Shown here: one piece after another, positions 17,305 through 26,225 of the stretch
Layout: every line of letters begins with the position of its first letter
Numbering within the stretch: position 1 is the first letter of the stretch
Assembly: GCA_017449265.1 (NCBI GenBank)
Contig: JAFSJW010000087.1
Location: forward strand, 110,713 to 174,712
Source of the DNA: Treponema sp.
Lineage (GTDB): Bacteria; Spirochaetota; Spirochaetia; Treponematales; Treponemataceae
Reading direction: 5' to 3'
DNA length: 64,000 nt
The notes under the pieces: generated by a model
What the model was told of the DNA's origin: nothing
What the model saw: only the letters and a program-made list of their open reading frames with translations
Databases searched by the model: none
Made by a program: the position numbers and the translations under genes

Positions 17305-18589
17305 CCGAGCCTCCCGACGCATTTTTCAGAACATCCTCATACAAATCAATATACTGACGCATGATTGCATCCTTGTCGAAATTAGTCCGTGCCAAGCTTA
17401 CGCATTTTTCTTTCATGGAAAAAGAATTCTTTACGCAGAACTCGATTCCGTCCCTCAAGTCATCGATGTCGTAAGGACGCGCAAGATATCCGTTCTCCTT
17501 GTGAACGATAATGTCCTTTGTACCCGTGGCATCGAAGGCGGCGACGGGAATTCCGCAGGAAATCGCCTCAAGCGTCGTAAGCCCGAAGCTTTCCACGACA
17601 GTCGGATTGACGAAACAGTCGCAAATATTATAAAGGCAAGAAAGAATCTGGTTGTTATAGATTGCTTTTGACTCAAAATATTCAATGTCAAGCTTTGAAG
17701 TGAACTCGGGAGTGGAAGGCCCGAAAACAACGAGAAAATAATCATCCTTGTTCTTGAGCCTTTTCAGTGCCTCGATAAGATAATAAGAGCCTTTCACGGA
17801 CTTAGGATTGTCAACGCCGTAATGCGCACCAAATCCAAGTATTTTTTTCCCTGAAGGGATGCACAAGTTCTTTCTAAGCCCGAATTTGTCCTTGGGATAA
17901 AACTCTTCTGTGTAGACAAAATTATGGATAAGCTCGCAGCGGTTCTTTGAGAAAAGCATACTGGCCTTGCAAGTCTCCAGCTCCCACACTGACGGGGCTG
18001 TAAAAACGATTGGTTTCCCCGCAAGGTACTTTTTCTTCTGCAGCCAGACTTTTCTGCACAAATCGATTCCTTTAGTAGACGCGGGCTTGTTCTTTTTTGT
18101 GTACCCCTCCTGATAGCGCATGTCGTTCTCAAGCACATTCTGATAATGCTCCGCGCCGCAGCACGGCCAGCTGTCATGTAGAGTCCAGATTACGGGCTTT
18201 TGTATTCGGGCTATATCTTTTATTGAAATCAAGTCACCGTTCAGAGAATGGAGGTGAACGATATCGAAATCGCTTGCGTTAATCCAGTTCACATCTATCC
18301 TGGACTTGAAATTCGTTTCGTATGCTATAAGGCTCTCCGTCCTGAATTCAAAATATTTTCTGAACGGCTTTGTGACCTTCCTTACAGCCTTTTTCGCAAG
18401 CCAGATTATAAACGGAGTTTTTATCTGCTTTTTTTCAGGAAGCCTCATAACGAAGCTGTGCGAGGTTTTCATCTCGTAAACGCCCAGAGTTGCCTCAACA
18501 CCAAGCCTGTTCAGCTCCCTCGTAATCATAACGGCCATATTCGGAGAGCCGCCGCCCCAATCCCTGAAATTAACTTCCAATACTTTCAT
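17297..18589 (-). CDS. Glycosyltransferase, GT4 family
   Basis: A 430-aa GT-B glycosyltransferase. The N-terminus VNFRDWGGGSPNMAV contains the Gly-rich acceptor-side loop; FDIVHLHSLNGD and VIWTLHDSWPCCGAEHY resemble WcaC/ExpE-like transferases, which carry such a Cys-rich stretch. The C-terminal donor site includes FVNPTVVESFGLTTLEAISC with the expected E-x7-E pattern, then GIPVAAFDATGTKDII. It is followed by another GT4 gene with an 8-base overlap. No ribosome site is evident before the ATG at 18589. It likely adds one sugar of the surface polysaccharide made by this island. Confidence 0.87.
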   Translation of the reverse strand: MKVLEVNFRDWGGGSPNMAVMITRELNRLGVEATLGVYEMKTSHSFVMRLPEKKQIKTPFIIWLAKKAVRKVTKPFRKYFEFRTESLIAYETNFKSRIDVNWINASDFDIVHLHSLNGDLISIKDIARIQKPVIWTLHDSWPCCGAEHYQNVLENDMRYQEGYTKKNKPASTKGIDLCRKVWLQKKKYLAGKPIVFTAPSVWELETCKASMLFSKNRCELIHNFVYTEEFYPKDKFGLRKNLCIPSGKKILGFGAHYGVDNPKSVKGSYYLIEALKRLKNKDDYFLVVFGPSTPEFTSKLDIEYFESKAIYNNQILSCLYNICDCFVNPTVVESFGLTTLEAISCGIPVAAFDATGTKDIIVHKENGYLARPYDIDDLRDGIEFCVKNSFSMKEKCVSLARTNFDKDAIMRQYIDLYEDVLKNASGGSDE

Positions 18590-18669
18590 GGAGAAAAAAT
18601 TTATATCAAACTCATATTCTTTTCAATAGAGCCGCCAGGAAACTTAGTTCTCCGAGCAGCTCCGATATG

Positions 18670-19533
18670 CTAAGACTTTCGCTTCAGAAAGCGTTTGAGG
18701 GCAGTGTATTTTTCAAGTGCGGCTCTCATTCTCCGCAAAATCCCGTGATATTTTTTCTCGTAAGAATCAAGCTCCTCCCGCACTGCTTTTTCCTTTTCCT
18801 CAAAAAAAACGAACGAGTCGCGCAGGAATTTCGGGAACGACTTTTCCTGAAGCCGTTTCTCCTCCTCCCTGAGTTTCTCAGGATAAGCCGAGCTTACGCC
18901 AGTCTCGCACTCATACTTTGAGATGATAAAATCAATGTGCTTTGTCCTAATCTCCGGCTCGCAAAGAATAGCCCTTATGAAAAAATCCCTGTCGCCCAAT
19001 ATTTTGTACTCAAGGCTGTACGGATATTTTTTTTGCAGGCTGGTCTTTATGAGACAGTTCTGATGGTTTATAGACTTTCTGTAAAGATACCCAAGATTCA
19101 GGTTTTCAGGCTGTTTCTCAATCCATTCCTTTTGGCTTGAGAAACAGAGGCAGTTTCCGTAGAGAATGTCGGAATCGTCACAAGCGCAAAGACGCTCAAT
19201 TCTGGCCACTATTTCCCCGTCAAAAAGAAAATCGCCGCTGTTCAGAAAGAGGCAGTATTTTCCGCGCGCATGGAAAACCCCCTCGTTCAGAGCATCGTAC
19301 AACCCGGAGTCGGGCTTTGAATGCCAGTACGGGACTCTCGCCGCGTACACAGGGTCAGCCAGAGCCTCCCTGATAACGCCAACGCTTCCGTCCGTGCTTG
19401 CGCCATCGATTATTATATGCTCATAGTTCCCTGATGTCTGGCACTTTATGCTCTCGATTGTTTTCCTAAGCCCTGCTTCATTGTTTTTGTTTATCGTAAT
19501 TATTGAAAGAAGAATATCGTTTGAATTATTCAT
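18670..19533 (-). CDS. Glycosyltransferase, GT2 family
   Basis: A 287-aa inverting GT-A transferase of the WcaA/PgaC-like group. LLSIITINKNNEAGLRKTIE begins the nucleotide-binding fold, HIIIDGASTDGSV holds the first Asp cluster, and FLNSGDFLF supplies the metal-binding region, where the usual Asp-x-Asp is replaced by Ser-Gly-Asp. The C-terminal third is rich in Lys, Glu and Arg and probably helical. It is the first gene of a minus-strand set of three transferases and is divergent from the MBOAT gene, sharing a 58-base intergenic region. The sugar is unknown. Confidence 0.85.
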   Translation of the reverse strand: MNNSNDILLSIITINKNNEAGLRKTIESIKCQTSGNYEHIIIDGASTDGSVGVIREALADPVYAARVPYWHSKPDSGLYDALNEGVFHARGKYCLFLNSGDFLFDGEIVARIERLCACDDSDILYGNCLCFSSQKEWIEKQPENLNLGYLYRKSINHQNCLIKTSLQKKYPYSLEYKILGDRDFFIRAILCEPEIRTKHIDFIISKYECETGVSSAYPEKLREEEKRLQEKSFPKFLRDSFVFFEEKEKAVREELDSYEKKYHGILRRMRAALEKYTALKRFLKRKS

Positions 19534-19546
19534 TTTCTACCATGAG

Positions 19547-19575
19547 TTGCTTTTTCAGAGTTTTGTATTTATTAT
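19547..19575 (+). promoter_or_regulatory. Promoter for the first MBOAT gene
   Basis: TTGCTT at 19547-19552 and TATTAT at 19570-19575 are 17 bases apart. The predicted leader is about 10 bases with no Shine-Dalgarno sequence. The minus-strand GT2 gene starts 58 bases from the ATG, so this short region must hold promoters in both directions. Confidence 0.4.
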
Positions 19576-19591
19576 AAATACTCAAAAATCT

Positions 19592-21046
19592 ATGCTGTTC
19601 AATTCGTTCCAATTTCTTCTATTTTTTCCTCTCGTACTGATTTTTTACTTTGCGCTGCCCAAAAAAGCAAAAAATCTCTGGCTTCTTGGCGCGAGCTATT
19701 TCTTTTACATGAACTGGAACGCAAAATACGGCCTTCTCCTGCTCAGCTTCACGCTGATAACATACCTTGCGTCAATTGTCATAGAAAAAACAAGGAAAGT
19801 CAATAAAAATGAAAACGCACAGAAAAAAATTCTTTTGATATTCGTATGCTCCATATTCATAATCCTCTCCGTTCTTTTTTATTTCAAATACTTCAACTTC
19901 TTTCTGCAAACAGTAAGCAAGTTTTTTAAATTCCTTCATATACAGCTCTCATTCAAAAAATACGACATTGTGCTTCCGGTCGGAATATCTTTTTTCGCAT
20001 TTCAGGCAATCGGGTATCTTGCCGATGTAATGCGCGGTGACACAAAAGCTGAGAAAAATTTCTTCAGGTACGCGCTCTTCGTGTCTTTTTTCCCGCAGCT
20101 CGTCGCAGGTCCAATCGAAAGAAGCAAAACGCTCCTGCGCCAGCTTGAAAAAACATACAGCTTTGATTTTGAGCGTGCGAAGGACGGAATTTTTTCCATT
20201 ATCTGGGGCTTCTTTCTGAAACTGGTCGTAGCGGACAGGGCGTCCGTAGCGGTAGATTTCATCTTTTCAAACGAAAACTCCACCGGGCTGCAGGTAATCT
20301 CGGCCACATTCCTGTTCGCATTCCAGATATACTGCGATTTCTGCGGCTACTCAACGATTGCGCTCGGAGCTTCCAAGATTCTCGGAATCGACCTTATGAG
20401 AAATTTCAACAGCCCGTATTTTTCCGTAGGAATAAGCGATTTCTGGAGAAGGTGGCACATCTCGCTGTCGTCATGGTTCAGGGACTACATCTACATACCG
20501 CTCGGAGGAAACAGATGCTCTGCACTCAGAAGGAACATGAACATCATGGCTGTCATGCTCGTAAGCGGAATATGGCACGGCGCGGGGGTCAACTATATCC
20601 TTTGGGGCGGACTGCACGGGGCTTTGCAAATTGCGGAGAATTTTTTCCAGCCTGCTCTCGGGAAGATAAACAAATATGTGCGAATGTTCCTCACATTCAT
20701 GCTCGTGTGCGCGGGCTGGTTCTTGTTCAGGTGCGTCTACATAAGCCGCGGGATAAAAATGATAAAAAGCGTCATCCGAAATTTCAGCCCGAAGAACATC
20801 TTTTTGAACTCAACCGAATTGTATAACCTTGATGCCGCGAATCTCACGCTGCTTCTCATTTCAATACTGATTGTCCTTTTCGTCGATTTCATCTATTACA
20901 AGGGATTCAGCATAAAAGAATTTTTCCTGAGACAAAAGCTAATAGTCCAGTCAGCCCTGATTGTATTCTTCGCTGATATTGTCATCATATTCGGAATCTG
21001 GGGTACGAGTTTCAACAAATCGGCTTTCATTTACTTCCAGTTCTAG
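19592..21046 (+). CDS. MBOAT family O-acyltransferase (AlgI-like), pair 1
   Basis: A 484-aa polytopic inner-membrane protein. The opening MLFNSFQFLLFFPLVLIFYF and GASYFFYMNWNAKYGLLLLS are typical of AlgI/DltB-related O-acyltransferases, which pass acyl groups across the membrane to a periplasmic partner. The family signature SDFWRRWHISLSSWFRDYIY is present and the catalytic His is H329 in GIWHGAGVNYILWGG. The start at 19592 is preferred over upstream in-frame starts, which would add an unusual lead overlapping the divergent gene. The next gene, 13 bases on, encodes its probable SGNH partner. It likely O-acetylates the glycan of this island; a second pair lies at 59869-62421. Confidence 0.9.
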   Translation: MLFNSFQFLLFFPLVLIFYFALPKKAKNLWLLGASYFFYMNWNAKYGLLLLSFTLITYLASIVIEKTRKVNKNENAQKKILLIFVCSIFIILSVLFYFKYFNFFLQTVSKFFKFLHIQLSFKKYDIVLPVGISFFAFQAIGYLADVMRGDTKAEKNFFRYALFVSFFPQLVAGPIERSKTLLRQLEKTYSFDFERAKDGIFSIIWGFFLKLVVADRASVAVDFIFSNENSTGLQVISATFLFAFQIYCDFCGYSTIALGASKILGIDLMRNFNSPYFSVGISDFWRRWHISLSSWFRDYIYIPLGGNRCSALRRNMNIMAVMLVSGIWHGAGVNYILWGGLHGALQIAENFFQPALGKINKYVRMFLTFMLVCAGWFLFRCVYISRGIKMIKSVIRNFSPKNIFLNSTELYNLDAANLTLLLISILIVLFVDFIYYKGFSIKEFFLRQKLIVQSALIVFFADIVIIFGIWGTSFNKSAFIYFQF

Positions 21047-21059
21047 GAGGGCTAGGACG

Positions 21060-22250
21060 ATGAACAAAAAACTAAGAGCAATTTTCTTTCCTTTCTGCCT
21101 GATTATGATTTTTTTCTCCTGCCTCTTTTTCTCGGAAAAAATGAGGAGGCCGGACGAAGACTACAAGCTCAGGCCGTTTTTGGAAAGCCAGACAGAATTC
21201 GACATTCTTTTCTTCGGGACAAGCCATGTTCTTACCTCAATATTCCCAATGCGGCTGTGGAACGATTACGGAATCACAAGCTACAATCTTTCCGCGCACG
21301 GCTGCCCAATCCAGCTGAGCTACTGGATTCTCAGGAACACGGCAAGGATTCACAAGCCCAAGTTCGCGGTACTTGATGTTTTCGCACTTGCAGGCTGCCA
21401 GCTCGACATGAACCAGTACCACAGGGCGTATGACGCAATTCCGATGAGCGCAACAAAGCTTGAGTCCTTCATTGATATTTTCGGAGCGAAAGATTTTCTG
21501 AAAGGCTTTTCTTTCTCGATGAACCACAATTTCTGGGACAAAAGCTCTTACGGAACTTTATACGAAACGACGGCAGAGATGGGAGCCGAGCCAATCTACC
21601 TGATACGATTCAACCACAGCTTCGGCACAATCTCACGGGAGTTTCCGGGGCATGACACCGCGGAAATAATCTATGTTCAGAAATTCATCGATTTCTGCAT
21701 GAAAAACAATATCATCCCTATCCTGACATTCATTCCGTTCGATGTGGGGCAGGACAGCCTAAAGCCGTGGGCCGAATATTTGTTCGGGAAGGCAAGGAAA
21801 ATGGGCGTTCCGTGCCTTGAAATAGAGAAGTCCGGAATCGTGGACTTTGAGATTGACATGGCGGACGCAGACTCGCACCTTAACCCGAACGGCGGGCGGA
21901 AAGTTACGGATTACATCGGAAAGTTCATCGCCGAGAATTATGAAACCACAAACCACAAAGCTGATGAGAATTATTCCGCATGGCGCGATACTTACGAAAA
22001 TTACAAGAATATCCTCAGAAGCAGGCTTAAAAGCCAGAAAGATTTTAAAATGGTCCTTTTGTCTTTCGACAAATCGCTTTTTTCAGGAAAAATCAAAGTA
22101 AAGGAAGGGCATAATTTCTCAGCCGCGGAGAAAAAATTCCTTGACGAGCTGAAAGACTCAGTTTCAGTCGATTATGTAGACGAGGACATATTCTCATTTG
22201 AAATCTTCGACAAGGAAAGCCATAGCCTTATAAAGAAATTTGATTTTTAG
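21060..22250 (+). CDS. SGNH-like membrane-anchored acyl transfer partner, pair 1
   Basis: A 396-aa protein with one N-terminal membrane anchor (about residues 7-25) and an extracytoplasmic domain. FFGTSHVLTSIFP places a nucleophile-like Ser at 55; the C-terminal DADSHLNPNGG supplies Asp 271 and His 273 of an SGNH triad. This resembles the AlgJ/AlgX or DltD-type partners that finish O-acylation started by MBOAT proteins. AGGAGGGCTAGGA precedes the ATG at 21060 and overlaps the MBOAT stop region, showing tight coupling. The last 100 residues, after the His, are of unknown use. Which acyl group and glycan are involved is not visible. Confidence 0.75.
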   Translation: MNKKLRAIFFPFCLIMIFFSCLFFSEKMRRPDEDYKLRPFLESQTEFDILFFGTSHVLTSIFPMRLWNDYGITSYNLSAHGCPIQLSYWILRNTARIHKPKFAVLDVFALAGCQLDMNQYHRAYDAIPMSATKLESFIDIFGAKDFLKGFSFSMNHNFWDKSSYGTLYETTAEMGAEPIYLIRFNHSFGTISREFPGHDTAEIIYVQKFIDFCMKNNIIPILTFIPFDVGQDSLKPWAEYLFGKARKMGVPCLEIEKSGIVDFEIDMADADSHLNPNGGRKVTDYIGKFIAENYETTNHKADENYSAWRDTYENYKNILRSRLKSQKDFKMVLLSFDKSLFSGKIKVKEGHNFSAAEKKFLDELKDSVSVDYVDEDIFSFEIFDKESHSLIKKFDF

Positions 22251-22346
22251 GTTCAATTTAGAATTTTTACAATCCCAGCCCTTCCGCGAAATCTTGGCAT
22301 AAAAATCGGCCAGCGTCAAAAACATGTTTTTTAGACCTGCCCAAGA

Positions 22347-22375
22347 TTGAATCTAAGTCCCTTTTTCGATACACT
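22347..22375 (+). promoter_or_regulatory. Promoter for the Wzt-type ABC gene
   Basis: TTGAAT at 22347-22352 and TACACT at 22370-22375 are 17 bases apart. The start should fall at about 22382, exactly on the ATG, predicting a leaderless mRNA. AATCTTGG (22290-22297) and CCAAGATT (22341-22348) form a dyad whose right arm touches the -35 box. Confidence 0.5.
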
Positions 22376-22381
22376 TTCAAT

Positions 22382-23620
22382 ATGGGTAACACAGCGATAA
22401 AAGTTGAGCACCTTTCAAAACATTACAAACTTGGTGTAATCAATAACGGAACGCTGCTCAAGGATATTCAGTCATTTTTTGCGCGCTTGCGCGGAAAAGA
22501 AGACCCGAACGGAAAAATCGGAAGCAATTATATCGACAATAGTGAAGGTTTCTGGGCCTTGAAAGACTTGAATTTTGAAATCAAGAAAGGCGACAGGATA
22601 GGAATCATCGGACATAACGGAGCCGGAAAATCAACGCTGCTGAAAATCCTGAGCCAGGTGACAAGCCCTTCGGAGGGAAAAATCCGTATAAACGGAAAAA
22701 TCGCAAGCCTTCTTGAAGTCGGAACGGGCTTTCATCCGGAGCTTACCGGGCGGGAAAATATATACATGAACGGCTCAATTCTCGGAATGAAAAAAAGCGA
22801 GATTGACAGGAAAGTTGACAGCATCATTGAATTCTCGGAGATAGGCGAGCATATCGACACTCCTGTAAAACGGTACTCAAGCGGAATGTATGTGAGGCTC
22901 GCTTTTGCCGTGGCGGCTCATCTTGACAGCGACATCCTTATTGCGGACGAAGTGCTTGCCGTGGGCGACGCGGCATTCCAGAAAAAGGCACTTGGAAAAA
23001 TGAACCAGCTTAGTGAGGGAGAGGGACGGACTGTTCTTTTCGTGAGCCACAATATGGCGCAGGTAAGGAATCTATGCAACAAGGGTATAGTTCTGAAAGA
23101 CGGACGAATCGTGCGTCAGGACAACGACATAACGAAAAGCATAGACTGGTATCTTGGGCGGAATCCTGACGGGGAGCTTATTGAGACCACGAGCTGGCAT
23201 AACGACGGCAGTTTTGCCAACGAGAATTTCTGCCCGCAGTCGCTTTTTGTGGTTGACGAGAGCGGAAACACTGTCACCAAGGCACTGGAGTACGGAAAGG
23301 GCTACAGAATACGGCTTGACTTCGACACGGAAAAGCCTGACACAAATGTTGATTTTTGGATAAGCATACATCTTGGCTCAGAAATCATCTATAAAATCAA
23401 TATGCCGCAGGATTTCACCTACAAAAAAGGCCAGAATTCAGTAGATTTCGTGCTTCCACAAGGCTCTCTGCCTCCGAGCAGCTACATAGTCTCGCTCGGC
23501 TCAAGCCTAAAGAACACCAAGTACATACTTAATCCGTACAACTACGATTTGACCCTGTTTATGATGATCAGGGACAACGGCTCAAAACGCCTTCCGTTCT
23601 GTGCGGAAAGAAGAACATAG
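22382..23620 (+). CDS. wzt: ABC transporter ATPase of polysaccharide export (Wzt-type)
   Basis: A 412-aa ATPase that would energise export of a lipid-linked polysaccharide across the inner membrane. Walker A GHNGAGKST lies at 77-85, the signature YSSGMYVRLA at about 165-174, Walker B DILIADEVLAVGD at about 184-196. The insert before Walker A (WALKDLNFEIKKGDR) and the SLLEVGTGFHPELTGRENIY region are specific to the Wzt/TagH/KpsT group. Residues from about 270 form a beta-rich Wzt-C-like domain, which in known cases recognises the glycan end. No ribosome site precedes the ATG. Its permease partner (Wzm) is usually adjacent but is not seen anywhere in this window. Confidence 0.88.
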   Translation: MGNTAIKVEHLSKHYKLGVINNGTLLKDIQSFFARLRGKEDPNGKIGSNYIDNSEGFWALKDLNFEIKKGDRIGIIGHNGAGKSTLLKILSQVTSPSEGKIRINGKIASLLEVGTGFHPELTGRENIYMNGSILGMKKSEIDRKVDSIIEFSEIGEHIDTPVKRYSSGMYVRLAFAVAAHLDSDILIADEVLAVGDAAFQKKALGKMNQLSEGEGRTVLFVSHNMAQVRNLCNKGIVLKDGRIVRQDNDITKSIDWYLGRNPDGELIETTSWHNDGSFANENFCPQSLFVVDESGNTVTKALEYGKGYRIRLDFDTEKPDTNVDFWISIHLGSEIIYKINMPQDFTYKKGQNSVDFVLPQGSLPPSSYIVSLGSSLKNTKYILNPYNYDLTLFMMIRDNGSKRLPFCAERRT

Positions 23621-23633
23621 ATTAAAATAGAAT

Positions 23634-23670
23634 AGAGCTGTTCGGAAAACTGAAGTTTCGGAACAGCTCT
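23634..23670. repeat. Short TA-flanked hairpin repeat, copy 2
   Basis: AGAGCTGTTCGGAAA pairs with a 15-base inverted copy (one mismatch) across a 7-base loop. TA lies on both sides. It starts 13 bases after the ABC-ATPase stop codon. The remaining bases to the ugd start hold AGGAG (23757-23761) as a ribosome site and no clear gene. Confidence 0.85.
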
Positions 23671-23766
23671 AATAAGGTGGCTGTTCCAAAAGTATAGAAA
23701 AGCAGTGTTTTTGACTGAACGCTGCACAATACGCAATAAGCTTATTGGACCGCCCCAGGAGTTTTT

Positions 23767-25107
23767 ATGAACATATCGATTATCGGAACAGGCTATGTCG
23801 GGCTTGTTTCAGGAACCTGCTTCTCCGAGATGGGGAACCATGTCTGGTGCATAGACATAGACCAGAAGAAAATAGAGAGCCTGAAAAGCGGAAAAATCCC
23901 GATTTACGAGCCGGGGCTTGAGGAAATGGTCATCCGTAACCACAAGGACGGGCGGCTAGACTTCACCACTGATTACGCCGAGGCAATCCCGTCAAGCGAC
24001 ATCTGCTTCATAGCTGTAGGAACGCCGCCAGGAGAGGACGGCTCTGCGGACACGCGATATGTCCTTGCGGCTGCGGAAAGCATAGCCGCCCATATGAGCG
24101 GGTACACTATCGTAGTCGATAAGTCCACCGTTCCCGTCGGCACTTCGGAGAAAGTCCGCGCGGCAATACAAAAAGTCCTTGCCTCCCGCGGTGATTCGCA
24201 GGGCATTGAGTTTGATGTGGTGTCAAACCCTGAGTTTTTGAAGGAGGGCGTTGCGGTTAACGACTTCATGCGTCCTGACCGCGTCGTAATCGGCTGCGAC
24301 AACGCGCGCTCGGAGGCAATCATGCGCCAGCTCTACGAGCAGTTCACGCTGAACGAGCATCCGATAATCTGCACGGACATAAAATCGGCTGAAATCACAA
24401 AGTACGCCGCGAACGCAATGCTCGCCACAAGAATCAGCTTTATGAACGAGATAGCCAAGCTCTGCGATAAAGTTGGCGGCGATGTGCGCGCTGTAAGGCA
24501 GGGAATCGGGACGGACTCAAGGATTGGAATGAGCTTTTTGCACGCAAGCTGCGGTTACGGCGGCTCATGCTTCCCAAAAGATGTGAAGGAGCTTATAGCA
24601 GTCGGAAAGCGTAACGGCATCCAGATGCGCATCGCCACTGCGGTGGAGGATGTGAACAACGACCAGAAACATGTACTTGCGGAGCGGATTGTGGCCAAAT
24701 ACGGAGAGAATCTGCGCGGAAAGACGTTCGCGCTCTGGGGCCTTTCGTTCAAGCCGGAGACGGACGATATGCGCGAAGCTCCGGCAATCACAGTGGTGGA
24801 GGAGCTTACAAAGCGCGGCGCAAAAATTAAGGCCTATGACCCACAGGCATACGAGATGGCAAAGCACTATCTGGCGCATATTCCGCAAGATTCAATTTCA
24901 TATGAGCCTGATATGTGGAATGCGCTTACCGGGGCGGACGCGCTCATTCTTGTAACAGAGTGGAAGCAGTTCCGCTCACCAGACTTCGGAAAAATCAAAA
25001 GCCTTTTGAAAGAGCCTGTCATATATGACGGGCGCAACCAGTACGACCCAAAGCAGATGAAAGAGAAGGGCATAGAGCTTCACTGCATAGGCCGAGGGCT
25101 TGTCTAA
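23767..25107 (+). CDS. ugd: UDP-glucose 6-dehydrogenase
   Basis: A 446-aa cytoplasmic enzyme that oxidises UDP-glucose to UDP-glucuronate with two NAD+. The NAD-binding GTGYVG is at residues 7-12; the catalytic Cys is C268 in GYGGSCFPKD; the WGLSFKPETDDMREAP segment belongs to the C-terminal UDP-binding domain. Length is normal. AGGAG precedes the ATG. Two genes later lies a UDP-glucuronate decarboxylase, so the product probably flows to UDP-xylose as well as being usable directly. It heads a dense gene row running to about 30.6 kb in which most genes touch or overlap. Confidence 0.95.
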   Translation: MNISIIGTGYVGLVSGTCFSEMGNHVWCIDIDQKKIESLKSGKIPIYEPGLEEMVIRNHKDGRLDFTTDYAEAIPSSDICFIAVGTPPGEDGSADTRYVLAAAESIAAHMSGYTIVVDKSTVPVGTSEKVRAAIQKVLASRGDSQGIEFDVVSNPEFLKEGVAVNDFMRPDRVVIGCDNARSEAIMRQLYEQFTLNEHPIICTDIKSAEITKYAANAMLATRISFMNEIAKLCDKVGGDVRAVRQGIGTDSRIGMSFLHASCGYGGSCFPKDVKELIAVGKRNGIQMRIATAVEDVNNDQKHVLAERIVAKYGENLRGKTFALWGLSFKPETDDMREAPAITVVEELTKRGAKIKAYDPQAYEMAKHYLAHIPQDSISYEPDMWNALTGADALILVTEWKQFRSPDFGKIKSLLKEPVIYDGRNQYDPKQMKEKGIELHCIGRGLV

Positions 25108-25108
25108 T

Positions 25109-26212
25109 ATGAAGACGCTATCGCTAATCATTCCTTGTTACAATGAAGAAAAAACACTGGAACAAATAGTGGAGCGATGTCTCTTGCTCCAGTCGGAGTC
25201 GCTTTTGCTGGAGCTTGTCATCGTAAACGACTGCTCAAAGGACTCAAGCGATTCCGTGTCGAAATCTCTGGTAGAGAAATATCCGAAAATTGTGAAATAT
25301 TTTTCCCACGAAAAGAACATGGGAAAAGGCGCGGCTCTACGCACAGGATTTCTGAAGGCAACAGGTGATTTTGTCGGAATTCAAGACGCGGACATGGAGT
25401 ATAATCCAAAAGATTATCTTACGATGCTGGCGCCTATTCTGGACGGACGGGCGGACGTTGTGTACGGAAGCCGGTATCTTCTGCCCGACACGCGGCGTGT
25501 TTTGTACTGGTGGCATACAAAGATGAATAAGTCGCTCACGACATTCTCAAATATGTTCACGAACCTTGACATAACTGATATGGAAACATGCTACAAACTT
25601 TTCCGCCGGGAAGTGATACAAGAAATCGCACCACAGCTCAAGGAAAACCGTTTTGGTTTTGAGCCTGAGGTAACAGCGTTAGTGGCAAGGGGTGGCTACC
25701 GGGTGTACGAATGCGCGATTCACTACAATCCACGCACCGTTGAGGAAGGAAAGAAAATAAACTGGAAGGACGGTGTCCGCGCGCTTTACTGCATCATGCA
25801 CTACAGCGCGAGCACAGCACCTGTTCCCATGCAGCTCATAATATACTTCTTCATAGGGGCGTTCAGCGCAATCTGCAACCTGACCGCATTCTTCATCATG
25901 CGAAAATCAGGAATGGAACTTACCTGGTCGATACTGGCAGCTTTCGCAATATCCGCATTCGTTAATTATCTTCTGTGCATTGCGATTCTTTTCCGTCACA
26001 AATCTCGATGGAACAGTTTAGGTGAGATTGTAGCATACATCATAACGCTTGTAATAATGGGCGCGCTTGACTGGGGCGTTACGAAAGGACTTATTTCAGC
26101 CGGAATGTCACAGGGAGCCGCAAAGACAATATCTGTAATAGTCGGTTTCTTCGGAAACTATATCTTGCGCCGAGTATTTGTGTTCCCAGAGAAAAAACGA
26201 AGAGGCGTGTAA
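25109..26212 (+). CDS. Polyprenyl-phosphate glycosyltransferase fused to GtrA-like membrane domain
   Basis: A 367-aa two-domain protein. Residues 1-230 are a GT2 domain of the DPM1/GtrB kind: [26 protein letters not shown], and the metal-binding QDADMEYNP. Residues about 240-360 hold four hydrophobic segments matching GtrA, a flippase-like domain thought to move undecaprenyl-linked sugars across the membrane. In many bacteria these are two proteins; the fusion suggests one machine that makes and flips Und-P-sugar. The ATG at 25109 lies 2 bases after the ugd stop; a TTG at 25100 is less likely because the only ribosome-site-like GAGGG (25094-25098) would be too close. Confidence 0.87.
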   Translation: MKTLSLIIPCYNEEKTLEQIVERCLLLQSESLLLELVIVNDCSKDSSDSVSKSLVEKYPKIVKYFSHEKNMGKGAALRTGFLKATGDFVGIQDADMEYNPKDYLTMLAPILDGRADVVYGSRYLLPDTRRVLYWWHTKMNKSLTTFSNMFTNLDITDMETCYKLFRREVIQEIAPQLKENRFGFEPEVTALVARGGYRVYECAIHYNPRTVEEGKKINWKDGVRALYCIMHYSASTAPVPMQLIIYFFIGAFSAICNLTAFFIMRKSGMELTWSILAAFAISAFVNYLLCIAILFRHKSRWNSLGEIVAYIITLVIMGALDWGVTKGLISAGMSQGAAKTISVIVGFFGNYILRRVFVFPEKKRRGV

Positions 26213-26225
26213 GGAGAATCTTGAA

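Noticed and set aside
22251..22381. A structured leader RNA before wzt using the AATCTTGG/CCAAGATT dyad
   Set aside because: The likely promoter lies at the end of this dyad, so the dyad would not be transcribed; it is better read as a possible operator.
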